Below are positions 37,233 through 46,500 of a DNA stretch of 64,000 bases, piece by piece. The stretch spans positions 2,542,001-2,606,000 of the forward strand of contig NZ_JALLPK010000001.1 in NCBI RefSeq assembly GCF_023276375.1, written 5' to 3'. Each line of letters opens with the position of its first letter. The first letter of the stretch is position 1. The translations under genes were made by a program, and so were the position numbers. This DNA comes from Halocatena marina. Its GTDB lineage: Archaea > Halobacteriota > Halobacteria > Halobacteriales > Haloarculaceae. The notes under the pieces are model-generated. The model did no database searches. It was not told the origin of the DNA and worked only from the letters and a program-made list of their open reading frames with translations.

Positions 37233-39155
37233 ATGGCGAGTAACAAGATTCTCGGTATCGATCTCGGTACCACCAACAGTGCATTTGCTGTGATGGAAGG
37301 TGGCGATCCCGAAATAATCGTTAACGCGGAAGGGGACCGTACAACGCCCTCTGTGGTAGCGTTCACCGACGATGAGCGACTCATCGGTAATCCGGCGAAA
37401 AACCAAGCCGTCCAGAACCCAGATCGAACGATCGAGTCGATCAAGCGACACATGGGTAAGGACGGATACACCGTCGACATCGACGGTGAGGAGTACACCC
37501 CCGAAGAGATTTCGGCGATGGTTCTCCAGAAAATCAAGCACGACGCCGAGGAGTATCTCGGTGATGATGTAGAGCGTGCTGTTATTACCGTTCCTGCGTA
37601 CTTCTCCGACCGACAGCGTCAGGCAACGAAAGACGCTGGTGAAATTGCTGGGTTCGAAGTCGAGCGTATCGTCAATGAGCCGACGGCCGCCTCGATGGCG
37701 TACGGCCTGGAAGACGATTCTGACCAGACTGTTCTCGTGTTCGACCTCGGTGGTGGCACCTTTGATGTCTCAATTCTCGATCTCGGTGGCGGTGTCTACG
37801 AGGTTGTCGCCACGAACGGAGATAACGAGCTCGGTGGCGATGACTGGGACCATGCAATTATCGAGTGGCTAGCCGACGACTTCGAGGAAGAACACGGTGT
37901 GGACCTCCGAGACGACCGGCAAGCACTCCAGCGGCTGAAAGACGCTGCCGAGGATGCAAAAGTCGAGCTCTCCAGCCGAAAGGAGACGAGCATCAATCTC
38001 CCGTTCATTGCGACGACGGACTCTGGTCCGCTCACGCTCGAAACGAAACTGTCACGCGCAAAGTTCGAGGCTCTCACGGAGGATCTCGTCCAGCGGACGG
38101 TCGAGCCAACCGAGCAGGCGCTTGCGGACGCTGACTACTCGAAAAGCGACATCGACGAGGTCATCCTTGTCGGTGGATCGACCCGGATGCCGATGGTCCA
38201 AGAGCAGGTCGAAGAACTCACGGGACAACAGCCGAAAAAGAACGTCAATCCGGACGAAGTCGTTGCACTCGGCGCGGCCATTCAGGGTGGTGTCCTCGGC
38301 GGCGAGGTCGACGACATCGTGCTCCTCGATGTGACGCCGCTCTCGTTGGGTATCGAAGTCAAAGGAGGGCTATTCGAACGACTCATCGAGAAGAACACAA
38401 CCATCCCGACCGAAGAGTCGAAGATCTTCACTACGGCCGCCGACAACCAGACAAACGTTCAGGTGCGCGTCTTCCAGGGCGAACGTGAGATGGCGAACGA
38501 CAACGAACTCCTCGGTGAATTCCAGCTTGCTGGGATCCCACCCGCACCCGCTGGCACACCACAGATTGAGGTGACGTTCAACATTGACGAGAACGGCATC
38601 GTCAACGCTGAAGCCGAGGACAAAGGCAGCGGTAACGCCGAATCCATCACCATCGAGGGCGGCGCAGGGCTCTCTGATGACGAGATCGAGAACATGAAAG
38701 CGGACGCCGAAGAGCACGCTGAAGAAGACGAAAAGCGTCGTGAGCGTATCGAGGCACGCAACGATGCTGAATCGTCCATCCAGCGAGCCGAGAAACTTCT
38801 TGAAGAGAACGAAGAGGACGTGAGTGAAGAGCTTCGGGAGGATATCGAGTCGGCTATCGAATCCGTCGAAGAAACACTAGAGGACGACGACGCCACGATC
38901 GAAGAGCTGACCGACGCAACAGAAAACCTCGCAGAAGAATTGCAGGAAATCGGGAAGCAGATGTACCAACAGGCCGCACAGGCCGACGCTGCTGGTGGCC
39001 CAGGTCCAAATGGAGCAAGCGCGGGAGCCGGTGCAGGAGCAGGCCCAGGTGCAGGAGCAGGTCCAGGCGCAGATCCCGGTGACGCGGACGGTGAGAACGA
39101 ACGCGAGTACGTCGATGCTGACTTCGATGACGTAGACGACGAACAGTCGTCGTAA
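37233..39155 (+). CDS. dnaK: Hsp70 chaperone DnaK
   Basis: The 640-residue protein starts [20 protein letters not shown] and shows all Hsp70 signatures: 'IDLGTTNS', '[14 protein letters not shown]', '[14 protein letters not shown]', the substrate-binding domain from '[16 protein letters not shown]', and a C-terminal lid. The tail holds a Gly/Ala/Pro repeat ([12 protein letters not shown]) before the acidic end '[16 protein letters not shown]', typical of haloarchaeal DnaK. It folds proteins with DnaJ and GrpE. No grpE or dnaJ gene is adjacent in this window, although haloarchaea often keep them together. Confidence 0.97.
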   Translation: MASNKILGIDLGTTNSAFAVMEGGDPEIIVNAEGDRTTPSVVAFTDDERLIGNPAKNQAVQNPDRTIESIKRHMGKDGYTVDIDGEEYTPEEISAMVLQKIKHDAEEYLGDDVERAVITVPAYFSDRQRQATKDAGEIAGFEVERIVNEPTAASMAYGLEDDSDQTVLVFDLGGGTFDVSILDLGGGVYEVVATNGDNELGGDDWDHAIIEWLADDFEEEHGVDLRDDRQALQRLKDAAEDAKVELSSRKETSINLPFIATTDSGPLTLETKLSRAKFEALTEDLVQRTVEPTEQALADADYSKSDIDEVILVGGSTRMPMVQEQVEELTGQQPKKNVNPDEVVALGAAIQGGVLGGEVDDIVLLDVTPLSLGIEVKGGLFERLIEKNTTIPTEESKIFTTAADNQTNVQVRVFQGEREMANDNELLGEFQLAGIPPAPAGTPQIEVTFNIDENGIVNAEAEDKGSGNAESITIEGGAGLSDDEIENMKADAEEHAEEDEKRRERIEARNDAESSIQRAEKLLEENEEDVSEELREDIESAIESVEETLEDDDATIEELTDATENLAEELQEIGKQMYQQAAQADAAGGPGPNGASAGAGAGAGPGAGAGPGADPGDADGENEREYVDADFDDVDDEQSS

Positions 39156-39289
39156 AACAAAGAGAGCACCGCTACCGACTCTTCATTTCTGTCGTCCTAT
39201 TCGGGGTAACTTACTGTAAAGTGCGTCGTGAAAACAGGAAGTCCCGTCTGCAGCAAGTCCCCAAGCAAGGCTGAGCAGAGGGGGGTTGT

Positions 39290-40162
39290 TCACTCGTCTA
39301 GTATCATCGGGAGGCTATCCACGTGTTCGATGACTGCGTGTGCGCCTGCTCTTTTGAACGCTTGGCGGCCGTCTTCGTCCGAGAGACCACCGGTCTGGAC
39401 ACCGATACCGTAGTAGTCGCGGTCGGGATCGGTTTCTGTCGCGTTCGTGGCAGTCTGGATGTCATCGAGCGTATCGCCTGCGAACGCAATGCGGTTGGCA
39501 TCGAGCCGCTCGGCGAGTTCGATCAGGGCGTCGGGCGCTGGTTTGCCCGGCGTCTCGCTGTCCATCGTGAAGAGATATTTGTCGGGAACAGTGAGACCGA
39601 CTCGATCGAGCGCGATGGCTGCTTCAGTAGCTGGTCGTCCGGTAACAACGCCGACATCCCATCGTTTCGTTAGCGTATCGATGGTCTCAGAAGCGGCAAG
39701 CACTGGCTCGTCATAAACGAAACCAGAGGTATCGAGATCCGGCTCGCTGTCGTAGAAATCACGGTATAACTCGCTTCCGAGATACAGCTGCTGGAAGACG
39801 TCTGTGAGACGATCACGCTTCCACTTCGCGTGGATACGTTCTCGCGTGTCGGGATCGACCGCGTTCACAACAACGGTCCGAGCGCCTTCGAGTCCACCAC
39901 CGCTCGCCTCAATTGCATCGGTGAACGCCGCGAGATCACGGTCGAATCCTTCCTGACATGCGAGGATATACAACGCCGTGGCGTGTGTCAGTTCCCAATC
40001 GTTGTTGAAGCCGCCTGCGTTCTTGAACGACTGCACGTCCGCTTTCGGGATCGTATCGTCATAGACGTGCATAACAGACTCGACGATGGCCCGACGATAC
40101 GAATCTGCCACATCGATGAGCACCCCATCAATGTCGAGAACGACGGCTTCGACCGATATCAC
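39290..40162 (-). CDS. HAD-superfamily hydrolase
   Basis: The 290-residue protein starts at GTG 40162. The HAD nucleophile motif is 'VVLDIDGVLIDV' (Asp9, Asp11), motif II is 'VVTGRPATE', and motif III/IV is 'GKPAPDALIE…FAGDTLDDIQTA'. It should hydrolyse a phosphoester in the cytoplasm. It resembles the haloarchaeal HAD-IA group I remember as TIGR01548. The GTG overlaps the TGA of the upstream UPF0146 gene (GTGA), indicating coupled translation. Confidence 0.85.
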   Translation of the reverse strand: MISVEAVVLDIDGVLIDVADSYRRAIVESVMHVYDDTIPKADVQSFKNAGGFNNDWELTHATALYILACQEGFDRDLAAFTDAIEASGGGLEGARTVVVNAVDPDTRERIHAKWKRDRLTDVFQQLYLGSELYRDFYDSEPDLDTSGFVYDEPVLAASETIDTLTKRWDVGVVTGRPATEAAIALDRVGLTVPDKYLFTMDSETPGKPAPDALIELAERLDANRIAFAGDTLDDIQTATNATETDPDRDYYGIGVQTGGLSDEDGRQAFKRAGAHAVIEHVDSLPMILDE

Positions 40163-40566
40163 GCGATCTCACCTTTTCTGGGGCGAACACGAAAGAGTGT
40201 CTCTCCCGAAATCGTCTCGGAGGTGACGGGGAGCAGCGGTGGATCGGTGCCGAGCGTCGTAAACAGACAGTCTGCCTCATTTTGACGGGCAACAGACCAC
40301 AATGGTCGCTGGAGTTCGGGGGGACAGTTCAATGCATACAACGCGTCTCCGTCCGCATAGACAGTCGATCGAGGGGATGTAATGTCATCACGTATAAATG
40401 TGACGCCGTCGGGAACCGAACAATCGTGGATATCGATCGCAGTCACGCTCGCGCGGCGAGCGAGGGCTTGTGCTATATCGGTCCGATTGCCGATTCCGAC
40501 TTCGATGAGTGTCTCATAGCGAGCGAGACGGTCAACCAGCGCCTCACGCGTTCCGGGTGTCGTCAC
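40159..40566 (-). CDS. UPF0146 family protein
   Basis: From GTG 40566 (MTTPGTREALVDRLARYETL) the product is 135 residues, the family's usual length; the frame opens upstream to ATG 40611, which would overlap the archaemetzincin start. It has a minimal class-I methyltransferase-like Rossmann fold ('LIEVGIGNRTDIAQALARRASVTAIDIHD') without a clear catalytic motif. Function is not established. It is coupled to the HAD gene by a GTGA overlap. Confidence 0.75.
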   Translation of the reverse strand: MTTPGTREALVDRLARYETLIEVGIGNRTDIAQALARRASVTAIDIHDCSVPDGVTFIRDDITSPRSTVYADGDALYALNCPPELQRPLWSVARQNEADCLFTTLGTDPPLLPVTSETISGETLFRVRPRKGEIA

Positions 40567-40605
40567 GTCGGGATGTTTATACCCGATCCGTTCTAATCTT
40601 TTTCT
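40567..40605. promoter_or_regulatory. Compact divergent promoter UPF0146 / archaemetzincin
   Basis: TTTATA at 40576-40581 lies 25-30 bases before the archaemetzincin ATG at 40606 and should drive a leaderless mRNA. The UPF0146 GTG at 40566 leaves only 39 bases for both promoters. ATG 40606 and the minus-strand ATG 40611 share the palindrome ATGCAT. Confidence 0.5.
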
Positions 40606-41130
40606 ATGCATGTCGACATCGTGCCGGTCGGTGATGTCCCCGCGGCGGTAAAGCGTGAGGCATCGTCTGGTCTCCGCTCCGTATACGGATGTGATGTTAC
40701 AGTCCACCAGGAACAGGCGATTCCCAACGGGGCGTACGATTCAACTCGGAACCAGTATCGTGCTGAGGAGTTCATCGAACTTGCGAGTCATATTGGAGCA
40801 GGTGGGAAAAATATTGCAGTCACTTCGAAGGATCTCTTCTACCGTCGCCGCAACTACGTTTTTGGTCTCGCCTATCTCGACGGCAACGGGAGCGTCGTTT
40901 CTACCTATCGCCTCCAGACGTCCTCCGATGGGGGCCTCGCCACCAAATCGGGAAGTGAAGTGTTCAATGATCGAATCCGGAAAGAAGTGATCCACGAAAT
41001 CGGTCACACGCTCGGACTCGAACACTGTGACAACAAACGCTGTGTGATGAACTTTTCACCGACCGTTCGAGAAGTCGATGTGAAAGAGCAGTTCCTCTGT
41101 GGAAGTTGCAGCCGAATCGTCCACCGATAA
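40606..41130 (+). CDS. amzA: Archaemetzincin, zinc metalloprotease
   Basis: The 174-residue protein has the full archaemetzincin motif: H130-E131-x-x-H134-x-x-G137-x-x-H140-C141, then C146-x-M148, and a second zinc knuckle C165-x-x-C168. Two zinc sites are thus intact. The family contains aminopeptidase-like metzincins. No signal peptide, so cytoplasmic. A TATA-like TTTATA 25-30 bases upstream supports the leaderless ATG. Confidence 0.92.
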   Translation: MHVDIVPVGDVPAAVKREASSGLRSVYGCDVTVHQEQAIPNGAYDSTRNQYRAEEFIELASHIGAGGKNIAVTSKDLFYRRRNYVFGLAYLDGNGSVVSTYRLQTSSDGGLATKSGSEVFNDRIRKEVIHEIGHTLGLEHCDNKRCVMNFSPTVREVDVKEQFLCGSCSRIVHR

Positions 41131-41343
41131 GTACGTATTCACTGTCGCCAGTGCCAGCAGCAAATCTGTCCGATCGTTACCTTCACGCTACTACTCCGTT
41201 GTTCTACATTCGTCCACTCTCGTCCGAAATCTGTACCACTTTCTATTCAGTATGAGTCAATGTACTCTTCAAGAGATAATATATTTGACTTATATTAGCG
41301 AAAGATTTGTACTGTTGTAAGCCACATTGTTCACATAACTACT

Positions 41344-41532
41344 ATGAGAGGGGACACCACGGTTCGGATAGGGGCTGCGTTGATACTGATCGCATACTGT
41401 GCCCTCATCGCGGCGTTATACGATCCGTTGTCAATCCCCATCGATTTCGAAGTAGCGCTGCCGATTGCGCTCATTGTCGGCGTGGGTCTGATCGCCGTCT
41501 GGTATCGATTTCAGGCCACACCGGTACTATAA
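41344..41532 (+). CDS. Possible small two-TM membrane protein
   Basis: The 62-residue frame MRGDTTVRIGAALILIAYCA has two hydrophobic segments (about 9-27 and 36-54) with a short polar loop and a C-terminal 'WYRFQATPVL'. The composition is membrane-protein-like rather than random, but no TATA box at the leaderless spacing is obvious (TTATAT lies about 50 bases upstream). Family not recognised. Confidence 0.5.
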   Translation: MRGDTTVRIGAALILIAYCALIAALYDPLSIPIDFEVALPIALIVGVGLIAVWYRFQATPVL

Positions 41533-41650
41533 TGTAACAGACAGTGCGTCGTACCGTTCCAGAAAGCAGCTAATTGTAATACGATCGCGGTAGATTCGTC
41601 CACGGCAGATTTCAGCTGTGTTCTGTCTCGGATGAGTGTCGGAGGACAGA

Positions 41651-43477
41651 TCAGCTTTCGTTTGTGTCGACCGCATAGTAGTACTCTCCAGCCGCCTTTT
41701 GCTCGCGGTCGAGTTGGCTTTCGGGTTTGTTGATTCGTGGTCGTGCCGTGCGCTGGTCGCGCCGGAACGTGATTTCGAGGTTACCGAGGAATTCGTTCAT
41801 TCCCTCACGCATTCCGACTGGTGGCGTCGCGTGCCCGGCCATCGAGGGAGTACCATCAAACACCAGTAGCCGGTCGGCGAGGAGATCGATCATATAGATG
41901 TCGTGATCGATAACGAGTGCTGTTGCGTCGTGGTTTTCGGTGTATCGACGGATCGCACGCGTTGCGAGAACACGTTGTTCGACATCGAGATGTGCCGATG
42001 GCTCATCGAGCAGGTAGAGATCGGCGTCCTTCGAGAGACAGGCAGCGATGGCGACTCGCTGGCGCTCACCACCAGAGAGGTCAGTGAGGGTCTGCTCCAT
42101 GATTCGTTCGAGTTGCAGTGGTTGGCCGATCTCCGTCTCCCAGTACGAGGAACCGAACTGGTCGGTGATAGATGCGAGGAATGAATCGACGCGCATCGGC
42201 TGATCGATTTCAATGTACTGCGGTTTGTACGCGATATCGAGGTGTGTCTCAAGGGCACCGTCCGTCGGTTTGATTGATCCCGTCAGCAACTTTGCAAACG
42301 TGGATTTTCCGATGCCGTTCGGACCGACGACGCCAAGGACTTCGTTTTCACGAATTGTTCCGCTCTCAATCTGTAGTGAGAACTCGTCCTCACCGTATGA
42401 CTTCACGAGATCCGGGTATTCGATCAGTACGTCACCCATCGAGGCAGTTCGAGGAGCGTGTTGCTCGAACTCGATTGCCTCCGGGCGAATCCGCATGTTT
42501 TCGTTTTCGAGATAGCCCGAGAGATACTCGTTGATCCCCTGACGCGTCGATTTTGGATCAGTAATGATACCGAACGCACCCGGCTCACCGTAAGCGACGT
42601 GGATGGTGTCTGCGAGCAGATCGAGCACCGCGAGGTCGTGTTCGACGACGAGCATCGAGCGATCGTTCGCGGCGAGATCACGGATGAGTCGAGCTGCACT
42701 CACCCGCTGGCCGATATCGAGGTACGGGGTGATTTCGTCGAGAAAGTAGAAATCGGCATCGCGGGCGAGCGTCGCTGCGAGCGCAACGCGTTGGAGTTCG
42801 CCTCCCGAGAGCGTGCCAATCTTCTGATCCACAATCGGTCTAATCGATAGCCGATCGATAAGATCGTCAACCACGCCTCGTTCGTCGGTTCCTTCCAGCA
42901 GTTCGCGCGTCTTTCCATCGAACTGATTCGGGATTCGATCGACGTACTGGGGCTTGCGCGCGACCGTGATACCACCGTGTTGCATATCCTCTAGATACGT
43001 CTGGAGGTCCGTTCCTCTGTACTCGTCGATGACAGCGTCCCAGTCAGATCCTGTGTCGTACGCACCGAGATTCGGGACGATTTCGTCGGCAAGGATGCGA
43101 ACAGCGGTCGTCTTCCCGATGCCGTTCGGTCCGAGGATACCGGTTACCGTTCCCTCCTGCGGTGCGGGGAGCCCGTAGAGAGCAAACGCATTCTCGCCGT
43201 AGCGGTGAACCGGTTCTTCATCGAGTTCCTCGGGGAGGTTGATGATCTCGATAGCGTCGAACGGGCACTTGACGACACAGATCCCACAGGATTCACCCAG
43301 ACAGATCTCTTCGGAGATGCGCACCTGATCGGGCGTCCCTTGAACAGTGTCTTCGCCCCGTTTGGTGATACACTCCTTTCCCGTCCGATTTGGGGGGCAG
43401 TAGTTCGCGCACTCGTAGTTACAACGATCGGGCTGACAGCGATCGAGATCGACAACGGCGATGCTGTCCTCAGCCAT
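41651..43477 (-). CDS. ABCE1/RLI ribosome-recycling ATPase
   Basis: From ATG 43477 (MAEDSIAVVDLDRCQPD) the product is 608 residues, standard for RLI. Two 4Fe-4S clusters are held by 'RCQPDRCNYECANYCPPNRTGKEC' and 'CLGESCGICVVKCPFDAIEI'. Two ABC domains follow with Walker A GPNGIGKTT and GPNGIGKST and signatures LSGGELQRVA and LSGGERQRVA, plus the hinge. It splits 70S-type ribosomes after termination or pelota action. The ATG shares one base with the stop of the upstream EMC6-like gene (TAATG), so they should be one operon. Confidence 0.97.
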   Translation of the reverse strand: MAEDSIAVVDLDRCQPDRCNYECANYCPPNRTGKECITKRGEDTVQGTPDQVRISEEICLGESCGICVVKCPFDAIEIINLPEELDEEPVHRYGENAFALYGLPAPQEGTVTGILGPNGIGKTTAVRILADEIVPNLGAYDTGSDWDAVIDEYRGTDLQTYLEDMQHGGITVARKPQYVDRIPNQFDGKTRELLEGTDERGVVDDLIDRLSIRPIVDQKIGTLSGGELQRVALAATLARDADFYFLDEITPYLDIGQRVSAARLIRDLAANDRSMLVVEHDLAVLDLLADTIHVAYGEPGAFGIITDPKSTRQGINEYLSGYLENENMRIRPEAIEFEQHAPRTASMGDVLIEYPDLVKSYGEDEFSLQIESGTIRENEVLGVVGPNGIGKSTFAKLLTGSIKPTDGALETHLDIAYKPQYIEIDQPMRVDSFLASITDQFGSSYWETEIGQPLQLERIMEQTLTDLSGGERQRVAIAACLSKDADLYLLDEPSAHLDVEQRVLATRAIRRYTENHDATALVIDHDIYMIDLLADRLLVFDGTPSMAGHATPPVGMREGMNEFLGNLEITFRRDQRTARPRINKPESQLDREQKAAGEYYYAVDTNES

Positions 43478-43794
43478 TAGACGGTCACTCCCGCAGTGAG
43501 GAGGATCGTCAAGCAAACGAACCAGAACGAGAATGTCATGAACGCGACGTAGAGAATATCCTTTCCGGAGAATTCATCGACGATACCACTTGCCTTGAGC
43601 AGCGGAAACTGTACTGCGATAGCCGCTGCGAGCACGTAGAGCACAGTAGAACTCGTTGCAACATCTGTCGGAGCCATGTCTCCGACAACAACGAGCGACC
43701 CGAAGGCTGCACCAATCCCAAGGATGGCGGCCAGCGCAGTGACTGTCACCCCGCGGATATGGGCAGCGCGGGAATCAGCCGTATCGGTTGCCAT
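43477..43794 (-). CDS. EMC6-like membrane protein
   Basis: The 105-residue protein has three membrane segments (about 18-40, 49-68 and 80-103) and the conserved loop 'SGIVDEFSGKDILYVAFMTFSFWFV', which fits archaeal EMC6-like (Rab5IP-related) proteins. EMC6 is a core of the eukaryotic ER membrane insertase; a role in membrane-protein insertion here is inference. Its stop overlaps the ABCE1 start. Confidence 0.75.
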   Translation of the reverse strand: MATDTADSRAAHIRGVTVTALAAILGIGAAFGSLVVVGDMAPTDVATSSTVLYVLAAAIAVQFPLLKASGIVDEFSGKDILYVAFMTFSFWFVCLTILLTAGVTV

Positions 43795-44001
43795 GCCGAT
43801 GAATCAGCAGTCTGGGAGCAAAAGCCGTTCGGTTGCGCTTACTCGTCGACGCAACACCGTGTTGCCATCGGTCACCAATACACTTGATTGACATATTAAA
43901 CAGCTATCTTCAATGTCCTCTCATGTATCCGTAGAGTTCGATGTACGCAATGGGTACCAAAAGCTGCCAATTTCGATTTGTCAGCATAACTTGCCTCAAT
44001 C

Positions 44002-44007
44002 TTTATA
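44002..44007 (+). promoter_or_regulatory. TATA-like box deciding the wHTH start
   Basis: TTTATA lies 28-33 bases before ATG 44035 but only 13-18 bases before the in-frame GTG 44020, favouring the ATG. Confidence 0.5.
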
Positions 44008-44034
44008 CGCCCTGGACGTGTGAGTATCGAGAAA

Positions 44035-44307
44035 ATGAGTGATACGACTGCCGAAGGGCTTGTCGACCTCCCCCCGAGTGCGAAACTCGTCTTCAAGGTT
44101 CTCGAGTACAACGGTCCACTAACCCAGAAAGGTATTGTTGAAGAGTCGATGCTGTCCGCGCGCACTGTCCGGTATGCGCTCGAACGGCTTGAAGGAATTA
44201 ATGCGGTCGATGAGGATGTCTACTTTGCCGACGCCCGGCAGAATCTCTACGAGATCACCGGCGAAATTCCGGCAGAGAACGCTGAGACTGCCATTTGTAA
44301 CGACTGA
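44035..44307 (+). CDS. Small winged-helix DNA-binding protein
   Basis: From ATG 44035 (MSDTTAEGLVDLPPSAKLVF) the product is 90 residues. A winged-helix fold is evident: 'SAKLVFKVLEYNGPLTQKGIVEESMLSARTVRYALERLEGINAV' includes the recognition helix 'SARTVRYALERLE', then a wing ending in 'LYEIT'. It resembles TrmB/MarR-type archaeal regulators. Target unknown. TTTATA upstream gives a leaderless start. Confidence 0.8.
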   Translation: MSDTTAEGLVDLPPSAKLVFKVLEYNGPLTQKGIVEESMLSARTVRYALERLEGINAVDEDVYFADARQNLYEITGEIPAENAETAICND

Positions 44308-44385
44308 AGCGCTGCTGATAGGCGTGAAAGTATACAAAACACTGCTTTCTGTCTGCTGCAGTTCCGGAGCGTTTGCTAGAAAGAG

Positions 44386-44655
44386 TTAGGCACCGGCTTT
44401 CTCAAGTGCGGTTTCGAGGTCGTCACGCTGGGTGACACCAACGAAGCGCTCGACAACGCCGTTGTCGTTTTCGATGATGAGCGTGGGGAGCGATCGCACT
44501 TGGTACTCGTTTGCGATGTCTTGTTCCTCATCGACGTTCACTTTCTCGACCTGAAAGCGGTCTTCCCAATCATCTTCCAGTTCTTCGAGGATCGGGTCCT
44601 GCGTCTTACACGGGCCACACCAGTCAGCGTAGAAGTCTTTCAGCGTAATGGTCAT
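44386..44655 (-). CDS. Thioredoxin-family protein
   Basis: The 89-residue protein MTITLKDFYADWCGPCKTQD has the redox motif C13-G-P-C16, the conserved 'FQVEKVNVDEEQDIANEYQVRSLPTLII' with the cis-Pro, and a short C-terminal helix. It is slightly shorter than classical thioredoxin (about 105) and lacks the first helix. It reduces disulfides in the cytoplasm. Confidence 0.9.
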   Translation of the reverse strand: MTITLKDFYADWCGPCKTQDPILEELEDDWEDRFQVEKVNVDEEQDIANEYQVRSLPTLIIENDNGVVERFVGVTQRDDLETALEKAGA

Positions 44656-44756
44656 CGTACACCCAAACTTGCCCAGCCTTCGGAATAAGGGTTTCCACTA
44701 CCTACCACATCACCCCACGCCGAAACGCATACAAACCATGGTGCGAATGAGTACGC

Positions 44757-44918
44757 ATGAGCAAAGGATCTCAGAATTCTGGCGGGCTGATGTCGAGCGC
44801 CGGTCTCGTCCGGTATTTCGACTCCGATGACCGTAATGCGCCCCGCATCGACCCGAAAACAGTCGTTGCATTCGGTGTCCTCTTTGGCGTCTTCGTTATG
44901 ACGCTCACAGCGCTGTGA
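44757..44918 (+). CDS. Sec61-beta / SecG preprotein translocase subunit
   Basis: ATG 44757 opens [20 protein letters not shown]; 53 codons to TGA at 44916-44918. This is the archaeal Sec61-beta family: '[38 protein letters not shown]' is highly conserved, with one C-terminal membrane helix. It associates with SecYE in the protein-conducting channel. Its size is under the usual ORF-length cut-offs, so it is easily missed. A TATA-like CATACAAA lies about 27 bases upstream. Confidence 0.9.
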   Translation: MSKGSQNSGGLMSSAGLVRYFDSDDRNAPRIDPKTVVAFGVLFGVFVMTLTAL

Positions 44919-45052
44919 ACGTTTGGCCGATCGAAGACTTGCATACTGCCCACCACGGTGTGGGGTGAGATCGTTCTCAGTTCTGCTCCAGAGAGAACAA
45001 GTAGTAAAGATATTAGTACAGCGACCTCGCTCGATTGATTTCCTGAGTCTCC

Positions 45053-45259
45053 TTACTCCGTCCCGGACGCGAATTCATCGATCAGCACAATAACACCCTT
45101 GAGGGCGACAACGAGGGCGACAAAAGTGAAACTCGCCCAGATAACGAGACTGATCATTCCTGACGTCCGACCTGCGAAAAATCCGCCGAGCGTACCAATT
45201 GTGACGCCCACAGTGAGATAGAACGCAACGTACAATCGTAGTCCCAAATATGTATCCAT
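45053..45259 (-). CDS. Small two-TM membrane protein
   Basis: The 68-residue frame MDTYLGLRLYVAFYLTVGVT has two membrane segments (about 7-27 and 36-60) and an acidic C-terminus 'LIDEFASGTE'. AT-rich sequence with a TATA-like run lies about 30 bases before the ATG. Family not recognised, but the composition is convincing for a real small membrane protein. Confidence 0.55.
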   Translation of the reverse strand: MDTYLGLRLYVAFYLTVGVTIGTLGGFFAGRTSGMISLVIWASFTFVALVVALKGVIVLIDEFASGTE

Positions 45260-45364
45260 ACTCCTACCGTCATCTTTCAGATAGTAATACTTTTATCTAA
45301 TATATTCGATGCTTGATAGCGCTAGCGCGTCGTTTTTCATCCCTACTCGCCAATCACACAGCAC

Positions 45365-45961
45365 ATGACTTTCACGGTCGGTGTCATCGCCGTACAGGGT
45401 GATGTCTCAGAGCACGTGGCCGCGATTCGGCGCGCGCTCGTCGAGCGCGGCGAGAGATCGGAAGTACACGAGATACGCACGGCGGGTCTCGTACCCACGT
45501 GCGATGTCCTCCTCATGCCAGGTGGTGAATCGACGACCATCTCTCGATTGCTCCAACGTGAGGGGATCGACAAAGAGATCAAGACCCACGTTCAGTCAGG
45601 AAAACCACTCCTCGCAACGTGTGCCGGTTTGATCGTCGCCAGCCGGGATGCGAAAGACGACCGAGTCACGACGCTTGATCTCGTGGACGTGACTGTCGAC
45701 CGAAACGCCTTCGGCCGTCAGCAAGACAGCTTCGAGACAACGATTTCCATCGAAGGAATGGATGAACCGTTTCCGGCGGTGTTCATTCGTGCGCCGCTCA
45801 TCGACGAGGTGGGTTCAGAGGTAACGGTGCTCGCCAAGTGGGAGGACAGGCCGGTTGCCGTTCGAGACGGACCTGTCGTTGCAACCTCGTTTCATCCCGA
45901 ACTCACGGCCGACTTCCGAGTACACGATCTCGCGCTCTTTGCGTCGGCAACGACGCAGTAA
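45365..45961 (+). CDS. pdxT: PdxT, glutaminase subunit of PLP synthase
   Basis: The 198-residue protein has the class-I glutamine amidotransferase signatures of PdxT: 'VGVIAVQGDVSEHV', 'MPGGESTTISRLL', nucleophile Cys86 in 'LATCAGLI', and H177-P-E179 in 'TSFHPELT'. It releases ammonia from glutamine for PdxS to make pyridoxal 5'-phosphate. pdxS is not in this window. Length is normal. Confidence 0.95.
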   Translation: MTFTVGVIAVQGDVSEHVAAIRRALVERGERSEVHEIRTAGLVPTCDVLLMPGGESTTISRLLQREGIDKEIKTHVQSGKPLLATCAGLIVASRDAKDDRVTTLDLVDVTVDRNAFGRQQDSFETTISIEGMDEPFPAVFIRAPLIDEVGSEVTVLAKWEDRPVAVRDGPVVATSFHPELTADFRVHDLALFASATTQ

Positions 45962-46002
45962 GTCCCGGAGGGGTTTTGCCCTGTGCTGCCATCAATAGGG
46001 AT

Positions 46003-46500
46003 ATGGACGCATCTATCGAGGGCGTTCGGGTCGCGGGAACGCAACAGGGAGCAGTTCCGGTCGTCACCCTCACGACCGACAACGAGGATGAAAACGATCT
46101 GCTCCCCATTTTCATCGGCTTTTCGGAGGCGACGAGTATCGTTCGTGGACTCGACGCCGAAGATATCGGTCGACCACTCACACATGATCTCCTGCTCGAC
46201 GGCATCGAAGAGCTTGGCGGACGCGTCGAACGGGTCGCCATCAGCGCAGTCGAGGACGGGACCTATTTCGCCGACTTGCATCTGGTAACACCACGCGGAA
46301 CAGCTGTCGTCGACGCTCGACCGAGCGACGCGCTCGCGCTCGCTGCTCGAACAAATGCTCCGATCGAGATCGCCGCAGATGTGTACGAAGGGGGACGTGA
46401 TGATCCCGAGCAGTACACGGAACTGCACGACATCAGAGAAGTGATGGGAGACGCAGGCGCCAACGTTCGGCCGACGGTGAGGGATCGTTTTGATGACTGA
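46003..46500 (+). CDS. DUF151 (bifunctional nuclease) family protein
   Basis: From ATG 46003 (MDASIEGVRVAGTQQGAVPV) the product is 165 residues; the frame opens earlier inside pdxT. 'LLPIFIGFSEATSIVRGLD', 'TYFADLHLV' and 'RPSDALALAARTNAPI' match DUF151, called bifunctional nuclease in plants. Enzymatic activity in archaea is not established. The stop overlaps the hisE start by 8 bases, so the two are coupled. Confidence 0.88.
   Translation: MDASIEGVRVAGTQQGAVPVVTLTTDNEDENDLLPIFIGFSEATSIVRGLDAEDIGRPLTHDLLLDGIEELGGRVERVAISAVEDGTYFADLHLVTPRGTAVVDARPSDALALAARTNAPIEIAADVYEGGRDDPEQYTELHDIREVMGDAGANVRPTVRDRFDD

Noticed and set aside
39000..39075. Tandem DNA repeat in dnaK
   Set aside because: It encodes the usual Gly/Ala/Pro tail of haloarchaeal DnaK; not a mobile or regulatory repeat.
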